NCBI GenBank assembly: GCA_963082875.1
Contig: OY720101.1
Coordinates: 6,944,001 to 7,008,000 of the forward strand
Direction of reading: 5' to 3'
From: Corella eumyota
Taxonomy: Eukaryota > Chordata > Ascidiacea > Phlebobranchia > Corellidae
DNA: 64,000 bases
Notes under the pieces: model-generated
Told to the model about the DNA's origin: nothing
Seen by the model: the letters and a program-made list of their open reading frames with translations, nothing else
Databases searched by the model: none
Shown: positions 46,351 to 60,654 of the stretch, one piece after another
Layout of the letters: each line of letters starts with the position of its first letter
How positions within the stretch are numbered: position 1 is the stretch's first letter
Made by a program: the position numbers and the translations under genes

Positions 46351-47681
46351 GTTTATTATTATATCGTGTTTCAATCCTCCTATTTTGGTAATTTAAATAT
46401 TACTTATTAGTAATTAATGGATGTTTGTTTATTAAAATTTAGGGATCGTTATTATTTTGATAAAATATGGTCAGTTATATATCATAATATTAATAAATCA
46501 AAAATGGATTAAAAATTTAATTTTAGTTTGTTTATTATATTTATATGCTTGTTTGTTTATTAAAAATTTAAGGTTGTTGTTAATTTTTCAAATTTTTGTC
46601 ACTTGAATATCATGATATTAGTAACTCAAAAATGAAATAAAATTTTAATTTTTATCACTTATTACAAATTAATAGGTGTTTATTTAGTAAAATTTAACGA
46701 TTGTTATTAATTTTTTAAATCTGGTCAATTGTATATATCATGATATTGGTAACTCAAAAATAAATTAAAATTTTAATTTTTATAACTAATTACCGAGTAA
46801 TAGGTATTTGTTTATTGAAATTTAAAAGTTGTTTTTATTTTTTTAAATCTTAGTCAATTGTATATCATGATATTAGTTAAATAAAAACAAGTTAAAAAAT
46901 TAATTTTGGTATGTTTTTCATATTAAATAGCTTGTTTATTAAATAAAATTTAGGGACTGTTATTAAAGCGCAGAATAATAAAAAAATTTAATTTTTTAGT
47001 CTAATAATTACAAAAAGGTATACATAATATTTGCTTAATTAGTTCAGGTATTATTTTTAATTAAGTAATGTTTATGCAAAAATTTATTCACAATAAAGAA
47101 TAATTTTAAAAATAATCAAATAATTTCGAACCATTTTTTATTTATCAAATAAATCTAGTTGTTTTTATTCTTTCTAGTCAGAATTTTGAAAGACGATTAC
47201 TTTTGTTCTTTAAAACTAAAAGTTCTAAATTTTTAGTATGTTTATTATTATCCCAACGAATCGCAAACCTCCTATTTACGACATTTAATTATCACTAATT
47301 ACTTATTAATAGGTGTTTGTTTATTAAAATTTAAAGGTTGTTATTAATTTTTAAAATTTTGGTCGGTTATATCTTATAATATTTATAATTCGAAAATGAA
47401 ATAAAAAATAATTCTTGTTTGTTTGTTATATTTAAATGCTGGTTTATATAAGTAGTTAAAAAACATATTAGAAAAATAATTTTTGTTTATTTAATAAAAA
47501 TCAAAAATCAATTTTAGGAATTTAAAATTTACTATTATTTATATCCTAATATTACTAACTTAAAACTGGGTTAAATATTAGTTTTTGTTTGTGTTATATA
47601 TATAAATTCTTGTTTGTTTATTAAAAATCAAAGGTTTGTAATATTCTTAGTTAATGTTTATGCATATCTTTTTTTATTTAT
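46351..47681. repeat. AT-rich diverged satellite, unit 3
   Basis: Same block as 37730-39060. Confidence 0.75.
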
Positions 47682-47959
47682 AAAAATTTATGTTAAAAAT
47701 AATCAAATAATTCCATACCATATTTTATTCATCAAATAAATCTAGTTAAATATTGGTTTACATAGTGGTATTGTTACAAATATTAAGAGATATTCAGAAA
47801 GATTTTTTTATTTCATCTCTTTTTCGAAAAAAAATTCTTGGCTATTAAATTAAAATCTAAAAAATGCGAATGCGAAGAAAATAAAAATATGTAAGCACAA
47901 CAGCTTAAAATAAAAATAAAACAGATGATACCGTGAACTAAATATAAATTGAAGTTCGG

Positions 47960-49827
47960 TCAGTCAGATTGGAAACGCACCACTTGATATAAAGCAACAT
48001 CAATTGTTTTAACTTTCGAAATTGGATAGAACCCGTTCAATTTTGTGCGCTGGTTCTCCCCATACAAGTAATGAGGTTTTGCATATTTAACTTTCGAAGT
48101 TAATCTATCACCAACTTCCATTTCCAGTTCGTTTTCCGTTTCTTTTTTATGTTGTTCAATAGCTTGATAGATGCGCGAATAAGAACCAGCGAACTGATAG
48201 TCTGCGTCAATCGATAAAATACGTGATTCTGGGTCGTTGTGTTTGAGGTGCATCATTTCGTAAAGTAAACGGCCAATCTGCACATAGACACAGAGAACAG
48301 GTCTTAAATTTGTGTTTGTCAAATCACATTTGATATACCTGTTTAAGTTTATCCTTGCTAGATAAATACATTGTCAGTTTTTGGGCATATTTCCTTATGA
48401 AATAATAATATTTTAAATGTTACAAGATGTACTAAATTTGTTAAGTATTTGTTGACATTTAGAAAAACAATGATCTACTTACATTAGATGTATATGTACA
48501 AACAATGTAATCGCATTCCGATAATAAGAACACATCTAAGGTGATTGCCAACGATCCGTTAAACGAATTTCTTTTATGAACTTGAGCATTCTTGATATTA
48601 TGATCGTCGTAAATAAATTCGTAGTCTGGATAGCTATAAAATCGAGCATTAAAATATTTATAAATATGTTATTGTAAAATTTATAATACCTTGATTATAG
48701 TTTTACTGCGTTTGTAAGCTTAAAATAATGACTGGTTATATACCTAAAAAAAACTCTGCCTTGGAAAACTTAACTAGATGACAATTTAGCTCAAAAGTTT
48801 GTTTTATGATGTACACAAAACAGATAAATCTGTTTTTAGGTTTGTTCTTTAGAAATATGTAGACTTTCAATTAAATTTTCTTCGGTTTTAATTAACATGA
48901 AGCCTCATAAAATATAATAAACTAACCTTGTCCGGAGTTCGTTTATAGCGGACGGATCATCAGTTGCCAAATAAACTCTTCTAAACTTTGGTTCTTTATG
49001 GAAAGGGTTAGAATAGTACTCGTCATACCACTCTATTACGTGTATCATGTACTTGTCGTTTGACTGGTATTTTGATTCTTTAAGGATTTTGTCAGTTCTT
49101 CTAATATGGATTCTAAAAAAATATAATATGTTGATTTAACATCTTATATTTAATATTTTCAAACATTATAAACTCACCCGACTATTGGCTGTTGGAAATT
49201 TAGAATTTTCATTTGATTTTTTATTGCTTCCTGCGTCTTTTTGGTTGGCCTCATTAAATATTTAACAATCTGCCCAGTCCACCATACCGCAGGATCACCG
49301 GTGAAGTCTTTGTCTAATAGATTAAGTATTTGGGGAGGCACATGACCAGGTTCAAACAGTGATGTTTGTTTTCTATTATAAGTTAGAATTACATTTTGGT
49401 CGCTTGCGATTTCGGTGTTGTTTTGTGCTGTAAAATAAAAATATTAATTTTAGTTCAGCTTAGCAAGTATTTTATTTACTAAACATCCCGAAGCGCAAAA
49501 AAAATTTGAGAATTACCATTCCATTGTACCTCTGCATTTTGGATTGCTTGCTGCATGTATGGTTGACAAGTCTCGGTTTCACGCTGAAAAAGTCCTTCTC
49601 CGTATAGAGATAAAAATGGAGCATCTAAAACTAAAGTTCGGTTGGAAGTCACCGACATTGTCAGACATATTGCATAATAATGAATTTGACATATAAGCCC
49701 GCAGTCCTTATGTCCTACAGGACATATTGCCTTTCTTGCCGATTTGCAATCAGTTGGGTTCTGAAAAAATGTGGCAATTTGTTTAAAATACTTTGTTAGT
49801 AATGTTGTTTAGTTGGATAACATGTTC

Positions 49828-49864
<37 letters not shown>

Positions 49865-50377
49865 CGAGTTTACTGTAGTGAGCTACAAATAACCCCCAAT
49901 AAGTAACGACTGATTTTATGGTAAAACGATTTAAGTATACCACACATAGCGGTGAATAGCGTTCAACTAGTTTATACTACCATACATTTAAAAGCAACTT
50001 AACAACTAACTTTAAGCGGCAAAATATCCTTGACTTAACAAAATAACTATGACTAGATTAAACTTAGCGTTTACTTGTATCTTATGAATGGCCTCTTGAA
50101 TTGTATTTGTATTAATGCTTTTGTTTTGAATTTTCGGAAACTCTTCATACACCAAGGGGGATTGGCTTCTGGGCGTTATAGCAAGTAAAGTATTACTGTG
50201 AAAAGATATAGATAGTTTAATATATTTACCTGATAACTTTTCGTTTATTTTTTTATACAATACTTGATGCACTTACCTTGAATGATTGTTATGCTGAATA
50301 ACAACATACAAAAAAAGATTTGCTAGAGAAAAAAGGGCAAAGAACAGATAAATTCGGTTATATATTAATATTTTCAT
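47960..50377 (-). CDS. FUT8: FUT8-like alpha-1,6-fucosyltransferase, unit 3
   Basis: Exons: 50277-50377, 50075-50195, 49517-49760, 49178-49427, 48927-49112, 48483-48633 and 47960-48277, giving 456 residues. It matches the unit 2 protein wherever compared. Open, with all catalytic motifs present. Confidence 0.92.
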
Positions 50378-50571
50378 ACTAATTAAGTCTTTCTTAAAAC
50401 TTATTCTAAAATTGTCTCTATGGCTTTTGCAGCACCTACACCATAGTCTGTTGTCTATATTACGGAGTTTAGAATGGAGTTATATAACAGGATACTGTGG
50501 CGTTTATTTGCCTAATAGTCTTTTGTATGAAAGCCTTGCGAGAAGCTTCACAAACAATCGTTTACCAGCTG

Positions 50572-52011
50572 GTACCACGAATCCTACATATAATACATTG
50601 CAATACGTTTAACTTATAAATTATGTGATAAAGATAACGGTGTAAACACGTGACTAGGAACAGATAACACTTAGCGTAAACAAAAAAATGGCGGATTCGT
50701 TACACTCTTTCCCTCTCGATAGTAAGAAAAACATGTAATAAAGGGAAAAAAACGAATACGCAAATATATTAACAGAGTTTATGTAAACGTGCTCTGCTTA
50801 CTACCATCGGTTTGTTTCGCCACTTTGATTTTTTAATCTAATACGTAGATTTTTTAAGCTTCTACGTTATAACAAGTTAAGCGAGAGTCTTTTTGTAAAT
50901 TTTGCACCTTAATTTTATCACAAAGCACAGCGGTCTCTCCGGAGAATAAAAGCTGCAATACTTCATGTTGGTTTCTTTTCCTTACCTTGCAACCAACACA
51001 CTTTTTAATATATTTAAAAACATCAGATTTTATTGAAATCCAATAAAAACGCTTTCGCAATAACCTCAGCGTTGACATCGTTGACTTGCTCGTCTTTGAA
51101 CTATCTTCACTTGATCTAGTGTGCGATATTCCGTTAGTGGTTAAATCAACTCTATACAATTGTTCGTAGAGCTGCCCCGTCTCCAAAGCATTTTCTATTG
51201 TAGATGGTGATGTGTGATAAATGGCGGAATGCAACTCACTGTCGTTTTTAATTGCATTTAAAAAGCAATTTAGTTTCAGTTTTTCTAGTTCTTCTTTTCT
51301 TGAATTTTGATAAATCGGAGAATATTGAATCATAGTTAATATGTCACTGGCAAATACGTCTAAAGGTTCGTTAACTCCTCGTTTTCTTCTATGTAGCTCA
51401 TTAAGTCGGTTCAAATTTGGGGCAGAAAAACGTTTTCTTAGTTTTTCTGTTAGAACTGTCACCAAAGCTCGGTCACTTCCGGCTAAGTTCGTAACGATGC
51501 TTGCAGCCTTGCCTTATAGACGAAGTGCAAGCCTGTAGCCACTTTTTCTGGCATCCCATCCGTTGGCGTTTGCTATGAGGTTGAAATTTATCAGATATTC
51601 CTCAACGTCTGTGTCACCTGTGTATTTTTCTAGCGCTTGGTTGCTGTTAAGCTCTAGTGATTGGCACACCGTTCTCAAGCCCAATTCTTTTTTCAGATAG
51701 GCTATAGTTCCCTTTTAATTGCTCGTAGTTCTTGTTCAACTACGTTCTTGATTTCGATCGACAACGATGATTTAAAATAATGGTCCATTTTTTAGATATT
51801 TTTATATATTTAACAAGTGTTAATCTAACGATCGTTCACAAGCTTGTACCACGAATCCTACATATAATACATTGCAATACGTTTAACTAATAAATCACGT
51901 GATACAGTCCACGTGATAGAGATAACGGTGTAAACACGTGACTTGAGGTGTAAACACGTGATTAGGAACAGATAACACTTAGCTTAACAAGAAAATGGCG
52001 GATTCGTTACA
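50572..52011 (-). mobile_element. broken LTR retroelement, unit 3/4 junction
   Basis: Copy of the element at 41951-43390. Broken, carried by unit duplication. Confidence 0.8.
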
Positions 52012-52035
52012 AAACTGCATTTGAAAACATCATGC

Positions 52036-53321
52036 TTAAATATTCATGGTCTTTTGGGTGTGATATATTTCTTTTTTGTCCTGGCTTATCAAGAACAAAA
52101 TAGCAGCTGTTAGAATAAAGCAGAAAGCTGCCCAGGCTATTCCGTAACCCCAGCTAAACCAAAAGAACGAGTAGAAGGGCAAGTCGTTGAGAAACATGAT
52201 CGGAAAAAGAATGACTGCAACCAGCACTGCAATGGCTAAAAAAAACGTAAATTGTCGTTACTTAAAAGTAAAAATCAATTGGGGAATTATGTAGTTACCA
52301 AAATTTTATTAAGAAAAATAAAAACTTGAAGTCAATTGTGAAAATGTAGCCTGACAATCTTATTAGTAATGTTTTATCCTACAAAACTACATCGACTAGT
52401 CAATTTTACTAAAAGACAACTTTACCATGAACAACTTAAACTGACAACAAACTAACCCTTAAAGGTTTAATTTGTTAAAATATACCAAAAAAGGGTGTAA
52501 GTTCCAATGGTTTGTCTAAAGCTAAGTTGTCGAAGGGTTGAGTTGTCTTAAAATTCGGTACTACATGATTAAGTTCTTAGAACCCAATTGACTAAAACCA
52601 TGAATCTTACAATTTTGGCTCACGACAATTGACAATAAATGGTAAATAAAAGTCATAACTTACCTGCAACAACAAGAATTATCGCTGCAATTTTGTACAT
52701 AAATCTCCATTCTCGTTTACAATAAGCTACGACGCCAATTATGAACGCTATTATGGTCGCAATAAACGGAATGACGATTAGAGCTTAAACCACTGACACA
52801 TAACCTGTAGGCATAAAACATTAATTAATTATCCATATTTTTAAAAATTATATTAAATAATTGACTAAAGTGATTTTTTAAAAAAAGCTATAGCTTTGTT
52901 TGTAGTTGACTTGTATTTAATTGTGAATTGTAAGATAATAAGCAGTAAATGTTACCGGGGAAAAGTAGATTAAGTTTTAAAATAAACTAAATAGAATACA
53001 AAAGGTAAAACTAAAATTTTATTCAATGACACACTACATTTTAGCTTAATAGCAACTTTGCTAACAGAAAAAACTAGGTTTTTAATATTGTTTACCTCCT
53101 CTTTGTGCAGCTTCCTGGCACTCGTATTCAATGTCGTCAATTGACTCTTGGGTGGCACCTCGCGGTAGGTATCTTTGGCATTGAGTGGAATCGTCGCTCA
53201 CCACCCAATCTCGAAGTGCCATGGAAAAAATAAAGCAAATAATTCCACACAGTAAATTTGCCAAGCCAATCAACTTTAAAGGCCTTAACCAAGATATCTC
53301 GATGATTACTTCTTTGCCCAT
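52036..53321 (-). pseudogene. TMEM47-like pseudogene, unit 4
   Basis: Exon equivalents: 53096-53321, 52664-52804 and 52036-52235. Same GLW deletion and exon 2 stop as units 2 and 3. Confidence 0.85.
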
Positions 53322-54538
53322 TTTTACAAATAATTTAAACCTCTAAATAGATTTTAAACAGAAAAAAGTTTTTTTGTCAGAAATTTTACATAGCGGTAAC
53401 TAAATAAATTATACGGCATAATTATGTGTTGGCATAGTTATGTCATATGTATTTTTAAAGTGACTTTTAAAAGTATAGACAGCAGTTGTTGTTATGAATA
53501 ATAAATATCAAATCAATCGATATTTTCTCCTTTACAACTCTTTTAGTTAATAATTTCCAATGTTCGCCTACGATAAATACCACTTAAAAACAAACTTTAA
53601 CACAAAAAACTGCAACTGATTATACAGGGTGTGTTTAATTTACCTAAATTAAAAGTTCTACATAACAATATCTGAAAGCCGATACGTTTATTTGAATGTA
53701 ACTTTTTTTAAAGAACTGTTTAAACTTTTAACTAAAGTAGATCAACCAAAGCATCAGCTGTTACCACTTATCTGCTTCTGCGATTTCTATTTTGTTTACG
53801 CGTAAGTTAGACCTCATTAAATTGATAATAACATTCCTTGGCCAACTGCTTTTACAATTAACACAACGCATTTTAAGCACTATCATATAATATCACGCTA
53901 AAATACTAAACTGTCTCTGGGCGAACTCAAAAATAAATAAAGTTTAGCTAAGGTTGTGTTTACTTTGCCAACTTATACAAAGGTTAGACGGCTCGCGAAT
54001 AAGCGTTACTACACAAAATAGATTGAAGCAGTCTTTCTGGCTGTGCGGTTGGCTTAGTGAACGCTTCGGGCCTGCGCTTACGCAAAATTAAACATTCTAC
54101 CTGGTCGCTCAACCGTACAGGCTAAACTATAACGAAATATTGTAGTAACATTAACTTATAATTGGCCAATTTACAAATGTATAAAAAATATTGGATACGC
54201 TACGAATAATTCGCGCGGATTACATAATTTGTATTTATAGGCTGATGCATTTTAACTTTGAATTCCCTAATGACAAAATGCAGATGTCGCATCAGTTAAC
54301 CTAATAGCATGAAACTTTTTTATGAGAACACATAAATAACAAAAATAAATATTACTAGCATAACAAAAAACATTTTCTTCCGAACTTAGTTAAAATGAAT
54401 TGACTTTAAAAATGAAGTAAATTTTAGATTGTAATTGCCCTACTTGTTACTTGTTTAACAAACACTATGGATTCAATTTAAGCCATTGTTTTTTTTTATT
54501 TGAATTAACTATAAAACCTAACAAAAAAAATTGCGTAA

Positions 54539-54862
54539 TTATGGTTCGAAATCTTAGATTTCGAAACATATTGTTATTGTCAGTGTATTTATTATTATGG
54601 TTCGAAATATTAGATTTCGAAACATATTGTTATTGTCAGTGTATTTATTATTATGGTTCGAAATCTTAGATTTTGAAACATATTGTTATTGTCAGTGTAT
54701 TTATTATGGTTCGAAATCTTAGATTTCGAAACACATTGTTATTGTCAAGGTATTTATTATTATGGTTCGAAATCTTAGATTTTGAAACGTATTGTTATTG
54801 TCAGTGTATTTAATATTATGGTTCGAAATCTTAGATTTCGAAACATATTGTTATTGTCAGTA
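54539..54862. repeat. palindromic minisatellite, unit 4
   Basis: Six copies, as in units 2 and 3. Confidence 0.9.
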
Positions 54863-54971
54863 TTATTATTATTCTTCAGATTAATCTTTTCCAGTGTCTT
54901 ATAAGCCGTAAATTTTGAGTTAAAATAACTTTTGTTCTAAAACATTAGCAGTTCTGAAATTTTAGTATGTT

Positions 54972-56302
54972 GTTTATTATTATATCGTGTTTCAATCCTC
55001 CTATTTTGGTAATTTAAATATTACTTATTAGTAATTAATGGATGTTTGTTTATTAAAATTTAGGGATCGTTATTATTTTGATAAAATATGGTCAGTTATA
55101 TATCATAATATTAATAAATCAAAAATGGATTAAAAATTTAATTTTAGTTTGTTTATTATATTTATATGCTTGTTTGTTTATTAAAAATTTAAGGTTGTTG
55201 TTAATTTTTCAAATTTTTGTCACTTGAATATCATGATATTAGTAACTCAAAAATGAAATAAAATTTTAATTTTTATCACTTATTACAAATTAATAGGTGT
55301 TTATTTAGTAAAATTTAACGATTGTTATTAATTTTTTAAATCTGGTCAATTGTATATATCATGATATTGGTAACTCAAAAATAAATTAAAATTTTAATTT
55401 TTATAACTAATTACCGAGTAATAGGTATTTGTTTATTGAAATTTAAAAGTTGTTTTTATTTTTTTAAATCTTAGTCAATTGTATATCATGATATTAGTTA
55501 AATAAAAACAAGTTAAAAAATTAATTTTGGTATGTTTTTCATATTAAATAGCTTGTTTATTAAATAAAATTTAGGGACTGTTATTAAAGCGCAGAATAAT
55601 AAAAAAATTTAATTTTTTAGTCTAATAATTACAAAAAGGTATACATAATATTTGCTTAATTAGTTCAGGTATTATTTTTAATTAAGTAATGTTTATGCAA
55701 AAATTTATTCACAATAAAGAATAATTTTAAAAATAATCAAATAATTTCGAACCATTTTTTATTTATCAAATAAATCTAGTTGTTTTTATTCTTTCTAGTC
55801 AGAATTTTGAAAGACGATTACTTTTGTTCTTTAAAACTAAAAGTTCTAAATTTTTAGTATGTTTATTATTATCCCAACGAATCGCAAACCTCCTATTTAC
55901 GACATTTAATTATCACTAATTACTTATTAATAGGTGTTTGTTTATTAAAATTTAAAGGTTGTTATTAATTTTTAAAATTTTGGTCGGTTATATCTTATAA
56001 TATTTATAATTCGAAAATGAAATAAAAAATAATTCTTGTTTGTTTGTTATATTTAAATGCTGGTTTATATAAGTAGTTAAAAAACATATTAGAAAAATAA
56101 TTTTTGTTTATTTAATAAAAATCAAAAATCAATTTTAGGAATTTAAAATTTACTATTATTTATATCCTAATATTACTAACTTAAAACTGGGTTAAATATT
56201 AGTTTTTGTTTGTGTTATATATATAAATTCTTGTTTGTTTATTAAAAATCAAAGGTTTGTAATATTCTTAGTTAATGTTTATGCATATCTTTTTTTATTT
56301 AT
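54972..56302. repeat. AT-rich diverged satellite, unit 4
   Basis: Same block as 37730-39060. Confidence 0.75.
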
Positions 56303-56580
56303 AAAAATTTATGTTAAAAATAATCAAATAATTCCATACCATATTTTATTCATCAAATAAATCTAGTTAAATATTGGTTTACATAGTGGTATTGTTACAA
56401 ATATTAAGAGATATTCAGAAAGATTTTTTTATTTCATCTCTTTTTCGAAAAAAAATTCTTGGCTATTAAATTAAAATCTAAAAAATGCGAATGCGAAGAA
56501 AATAAAAATATGTAAGCACAACAGCTTAAAATAAAAATAAAACAGATGATACCGTGAACTAAATATAAATTGAAGTTCGG

Positions 56581-58448
56581 TCAGTCAGATTGGAAACGCA
56601 CCACTTGATATAAAGCAACATCAATTGTTTTAACTTTCGAAATTGGATAGAACCCGTTCAATTTTGTGCGCTGGTTCTCCCCATACAAGTAATGAGGTTT
56701 TGCATATTTAACTTTCGAAGTTAATCTATCACCAACTTCCATTTCCAGTTCGTTTTCCGTTTCTTTTTTATGTTGTTCAATAGCTTGATAGATGCGCGAA
56801 TAAGAACCAGCGAACTGATAGTCTGCGTCAATCGATAAAATACGTGATTCTGGGTCGTTGTGTTTGAGGTGCATCATTTCGTAAAGTAAACGGCCAATCT
56901 GCACATAGACACAGAGAACAGGTCTTAAATTTGTGTTTGTCAAATCACATTTGATATACCTGTTTAAGTTTATCCTTGCTAGATAAATACATTGTCAGTT
57001 TTTGGGCATATTTCCTTATGAAATAATAATATTTTAAATGTTACAAGATGTACTAAATTTGTTAAGTATTTGTTGACATTTAGAAAAACAATGATCTACT
57101 TACATTAGATGTATATGTACAAACAATGTAATCGCATTCCGATAATAAGAACACATCTAAGGTGATTGCCAACGATCCGTTAAACGAATTTCTTTTATGA
57201 ACTTGAGCATTCTTGATATTATGATCGTCGTAAATAAATTCGTAGTCTGGATAGCTATAAAATCGAGCATTAAAATATTTATAAATATGTTATTGTAAAA
57301 TTTATAATACCTTGATTATAGTTTTACTGCGTTTGTAAGCTTAAAATAATGACTGGTTATATACCTAAAAAAAACTCTGCCTTGGAAAACTTAACTAGAT
57401 GACAATTTAGCTCAAAAGTTTGTTTTATGATGTACACAAAACAGATAAATCTGTTTTTAGGTTTGTTCTTTAGAAATATGTAGACTTTCAATTAAATTTT
57501 CTTCGGTTTTAATTAACATGAAGCCTCATAAAATATAATAAACTAACCTTGTCCGGAGTTCGTTTATAGCGGACGGATCATCAGTTGCCAAATAAACTCT
57601 TCTAAACTTTGGTTCTTTATGGAAAGGGTTAGAATAGTACTCGTCATACCACTCTATTACGTGTATCATGTACTTGTCGTTTGACTGGTATTTTGATTCT
57701 TTAAGGATTTTGTCAGTTCTTCTAATATGGATTCTAAAAAAATATAATATGTTGATTTAACATCTTATATTTAATATTTTCAAACATTATAAACTCACCC
57801 GACTATTGGCTGTTGGAAATTTAGAATTTTCATTTGATTTTTTATTGCTTCCTGCGTCTTTTTGGTTGGCCTCATTAAATATTTAACAATCTGCCCAGTC
57901 CACCATACCGCAGGATCACCGGTGAAGTCTTTGTCTAATAGATTAAGTATTTGGGGAGGCACATGACCAGGTTCAAACAGTGATGTTTGTTTTCTATTAT
58001 AAGTTAGAATTACATTTTGGTCGCTTGCGATTTCGGTGTTGTTTTGTGCTGTAAAATAAAAATATTAATTTTAGTTCAGCTTAGCAAGTATTTTATTTAC
58101 TAAACATCCCGAAGCGCAAAAAAAATTTGAGAATTACCATTCCATTGTACCTCTGCATTTTGGATTGCTTGCTGCATGTATGGTTGACAAGTCTCGGTTT
58201 CACGCTGAAAAAGTCCTTCTCCGTATAGAGATAAAAATGGAGCATCTAAAACTAAAGTTCGGTTGGAAGTCACCGACATTGTCAGACATATTGCATAATA
58301 ATGAATTTGACATATAAGCCCGCAGTCCTTATGTCCTACAGGACATATTGCCTTTCTTGCCGATTTGCAATCAGTTGGGTTCTGAAAAAATGTGGCAATT
58401 TGTTTAAAATACTTTGTTAGTAATGTTGTTTAGTTGGATAACATGTTC

Positions 58449-58485
<37 letters not shown>

Positions 58486-58998
58486 CGAGTTTACTGTAGT
58501 GAGCTACAAATAACCCCCAATAAGTAACGACTGATTTTATGGTAAAACGATTTAAGTATACCACACATAGCGGTGAATAGCGTTCAACTAGTTTATACTA
58601 CCATACATTTAAAAGCAACTTAACAACTAACTTTAAGCGGCAAAATATCCTTGACTTAACAAAATAACTATGACTAGATTAAACTTAGCGTTTACTTGTA
58701 TCTTATGAATGGCCTCTTGAATTGTATTTGTATTAATGCTTTTGTTTTGAATTTTCGGAAACTCTTCATACACCAAGGGGGATTGGCTTCTGGGCGTTAT
58801 AGCAAGTAAAGTATTACTGTGAAAAGATATAGATAGTTTAATATATTTACCTGATAACTTTTCGTTTATTTTTTTATACAATACTTGATGCACTTACCTT
58901 GAATGATTGTTATGCTGAATAACAACATACAAAAAAAGATTTGCTAGAGAAAAAAGGGCAAAGAACAGATAAATTCGGTTATATATTAATATTTTCAT
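56581..58998 (-). CDS. FUT8: FUT8-like alpha-1,6-fucosyltransferase, unit 4
   Basis: Exons: 58898-58998, 58696-58816, 58138-58381, 57799-58048, 57548-57733, 57104-57254 and 56581-56898, giving 456 residues. Open, with the unit 2/3 protein sequence wherever compared. It is the outermost fucosyltransferase copy in the window. Confidence 0.92.
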
Positions 58999-59214
58999 AC
59001 TAATTAAGTCTTTCTTAAAACTTATTCTAAAATTGTCTCTATGGCTTTTGCAGCACCTACACCATAGTCTGTTGTCTATATTACGGAGTTTAGAATGGAG
59101 TTATATAACAGGATACTGTGGCGTTTATTTGCCTAATAGTCTTTTGTATGAAAGCCGTTTTAATCTTATAGTATTTTATTGCGAGAAGCTTCACAAACAA
59201 TCGTTTACCAGCTG

Positions 59215-60654
59215 GTACCACGAATCCTACATATAATACATTGCAATACGTTTAACTTATAAATTATGTGATAAAGATAACGGTGTAAACACGTGACTAG
59301 GAACAGATAACACTTAGCGTAAACAAAAAAATGGCGGATTCGTTACACTCTTTCCCTCTCGATAGTAAGAAAAACATGTAATAAAGGGAAAAAAACGAAT
59401 ACGCAAATATATTAACAGAGTTTATGTAAACGTGCTCTGCTTACTACCATCGGTTTGTTTCGCCACTTTGATTTTTTAATCTAATACGTAGATTTTTTAA
59501 GCTTCTACGTTATAAAAAGTTAAGCGAGAGTCTTTTTGTAAATTTTGCACCTTAATTTTATCACAAAGCACAGCGGTCTCTCCGGAGAATAAAAGCTGCA
59601 ATACTTCATGTTGGTTTCTTTTCCTTACCTTGCAACCAACACACTTTTTAATATATTTAAAAACATCAGATTTTATTGAAATCCAATAAAAACGCTTTCG
59701 CAATAACCTCAGCGTTGACATCGTTGACTTGCTCGTCTTTGAACTATCTTCACTTGATCTAGTGTGCGATATTCCGTTAGTGGTTAAATCAACTCTATAC
59801 AATTGTTCGTAGAGCTGCCCCGTCTCCAAAGCATTTTCTATTGTAGATGGTGATGTGTGATAAATGGCGGAATGCAACTCACTGTCGTTTTTAATTGCAT
59901 TTAAAAAGCAATTTAGTTTCAGTTTTTCTAGTTCTTCTTTTCTTGAATTTTGATAAATCGGAGAATATTGAATCATAGTTAATATGTCACTGGCAAATAC
60001 GTCTAAAGGTTCGTTAACTCCTCGTTTTCTTCTATGTAGCTCATTAAGTCGGTTCAAATTTGGGGCAGAAAAACGTTTTCTTAGTTTTTCTGTTAGAACT
60101 GTCACCAAAGCTCGATCACTTCCGGCTAAGTTCGTAACGATGCTTGCAGCCTTGCCTTATAGACGAAGTGCAAGCCTGTAGCCACTTTTTCTGGCATCCC
60201 ATCCGTTGGCGTTTGCTATGAGGTTGAAATTTATCAGATATTCCTCAACGTCTGTGTCACCTGTGTATTTTTCTAGCGCTTGGTTGCTGTTAAGCTCTAG
60301 TGATTGGCACACCGTTCTCAAGCCCAATTCTTTTTTCAGATAGGCTATAGTTCCCTTTTAATTGCTCGTAGTTCTTGTTCAACTACGTTCTTGATTTCGA
60401 TCGACAACGATGATTTAAAACAATGGTCCATTTTTTAGATATTTTTATATATTTAACAAGTGTTAATCTAACGATCGTTCACAAGCTTGTACCACGAATC
60501 CTACATATAATACATTGCAATACGTTTAACTAATAAATCACGTGATACAGTCCACGTGATAGAGATAACGGTGTAAACACGTGATTTGAGGTGTAAACAC
60601 GTGATTAGGAACAGATAACACTTAGCTTAACAAGAAAATGGCGGATTCGTTACA
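59215..60654 (-). mobile_element. broken LTR retroelement, unit 4/5 junction
   Basis: Fourth copy of the same element. It shows a handful of single-base differences from the other three. Broken. Confidence 0.8.

Larger units (their letters stand above)
43391..52011. repeat. array unit 3 (8,621 bp)
   Basis: Same content as unit 2, offset by exactly 8,621 bp. No difference from unit 2 was noticed in the stretches compared, including the minisatellite, satellite and (TA)n run. Spacers at 44701-45917 and 50378-50571 hold no gene. Confidence 0.92.
52012..60654. repeat. array unit 4 (8,643 bp)
   Basis: Matches units 2-3 up to about 59,150. It then has a 22-bp segment (after GAAAGCC) that units 2 and 3 lack but unit 1 has, plus scattered single-base differences in and after the LTR element. 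Spacers at 53322-54538 and 58999-59214 hold no gene. Confidence 0.92.
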
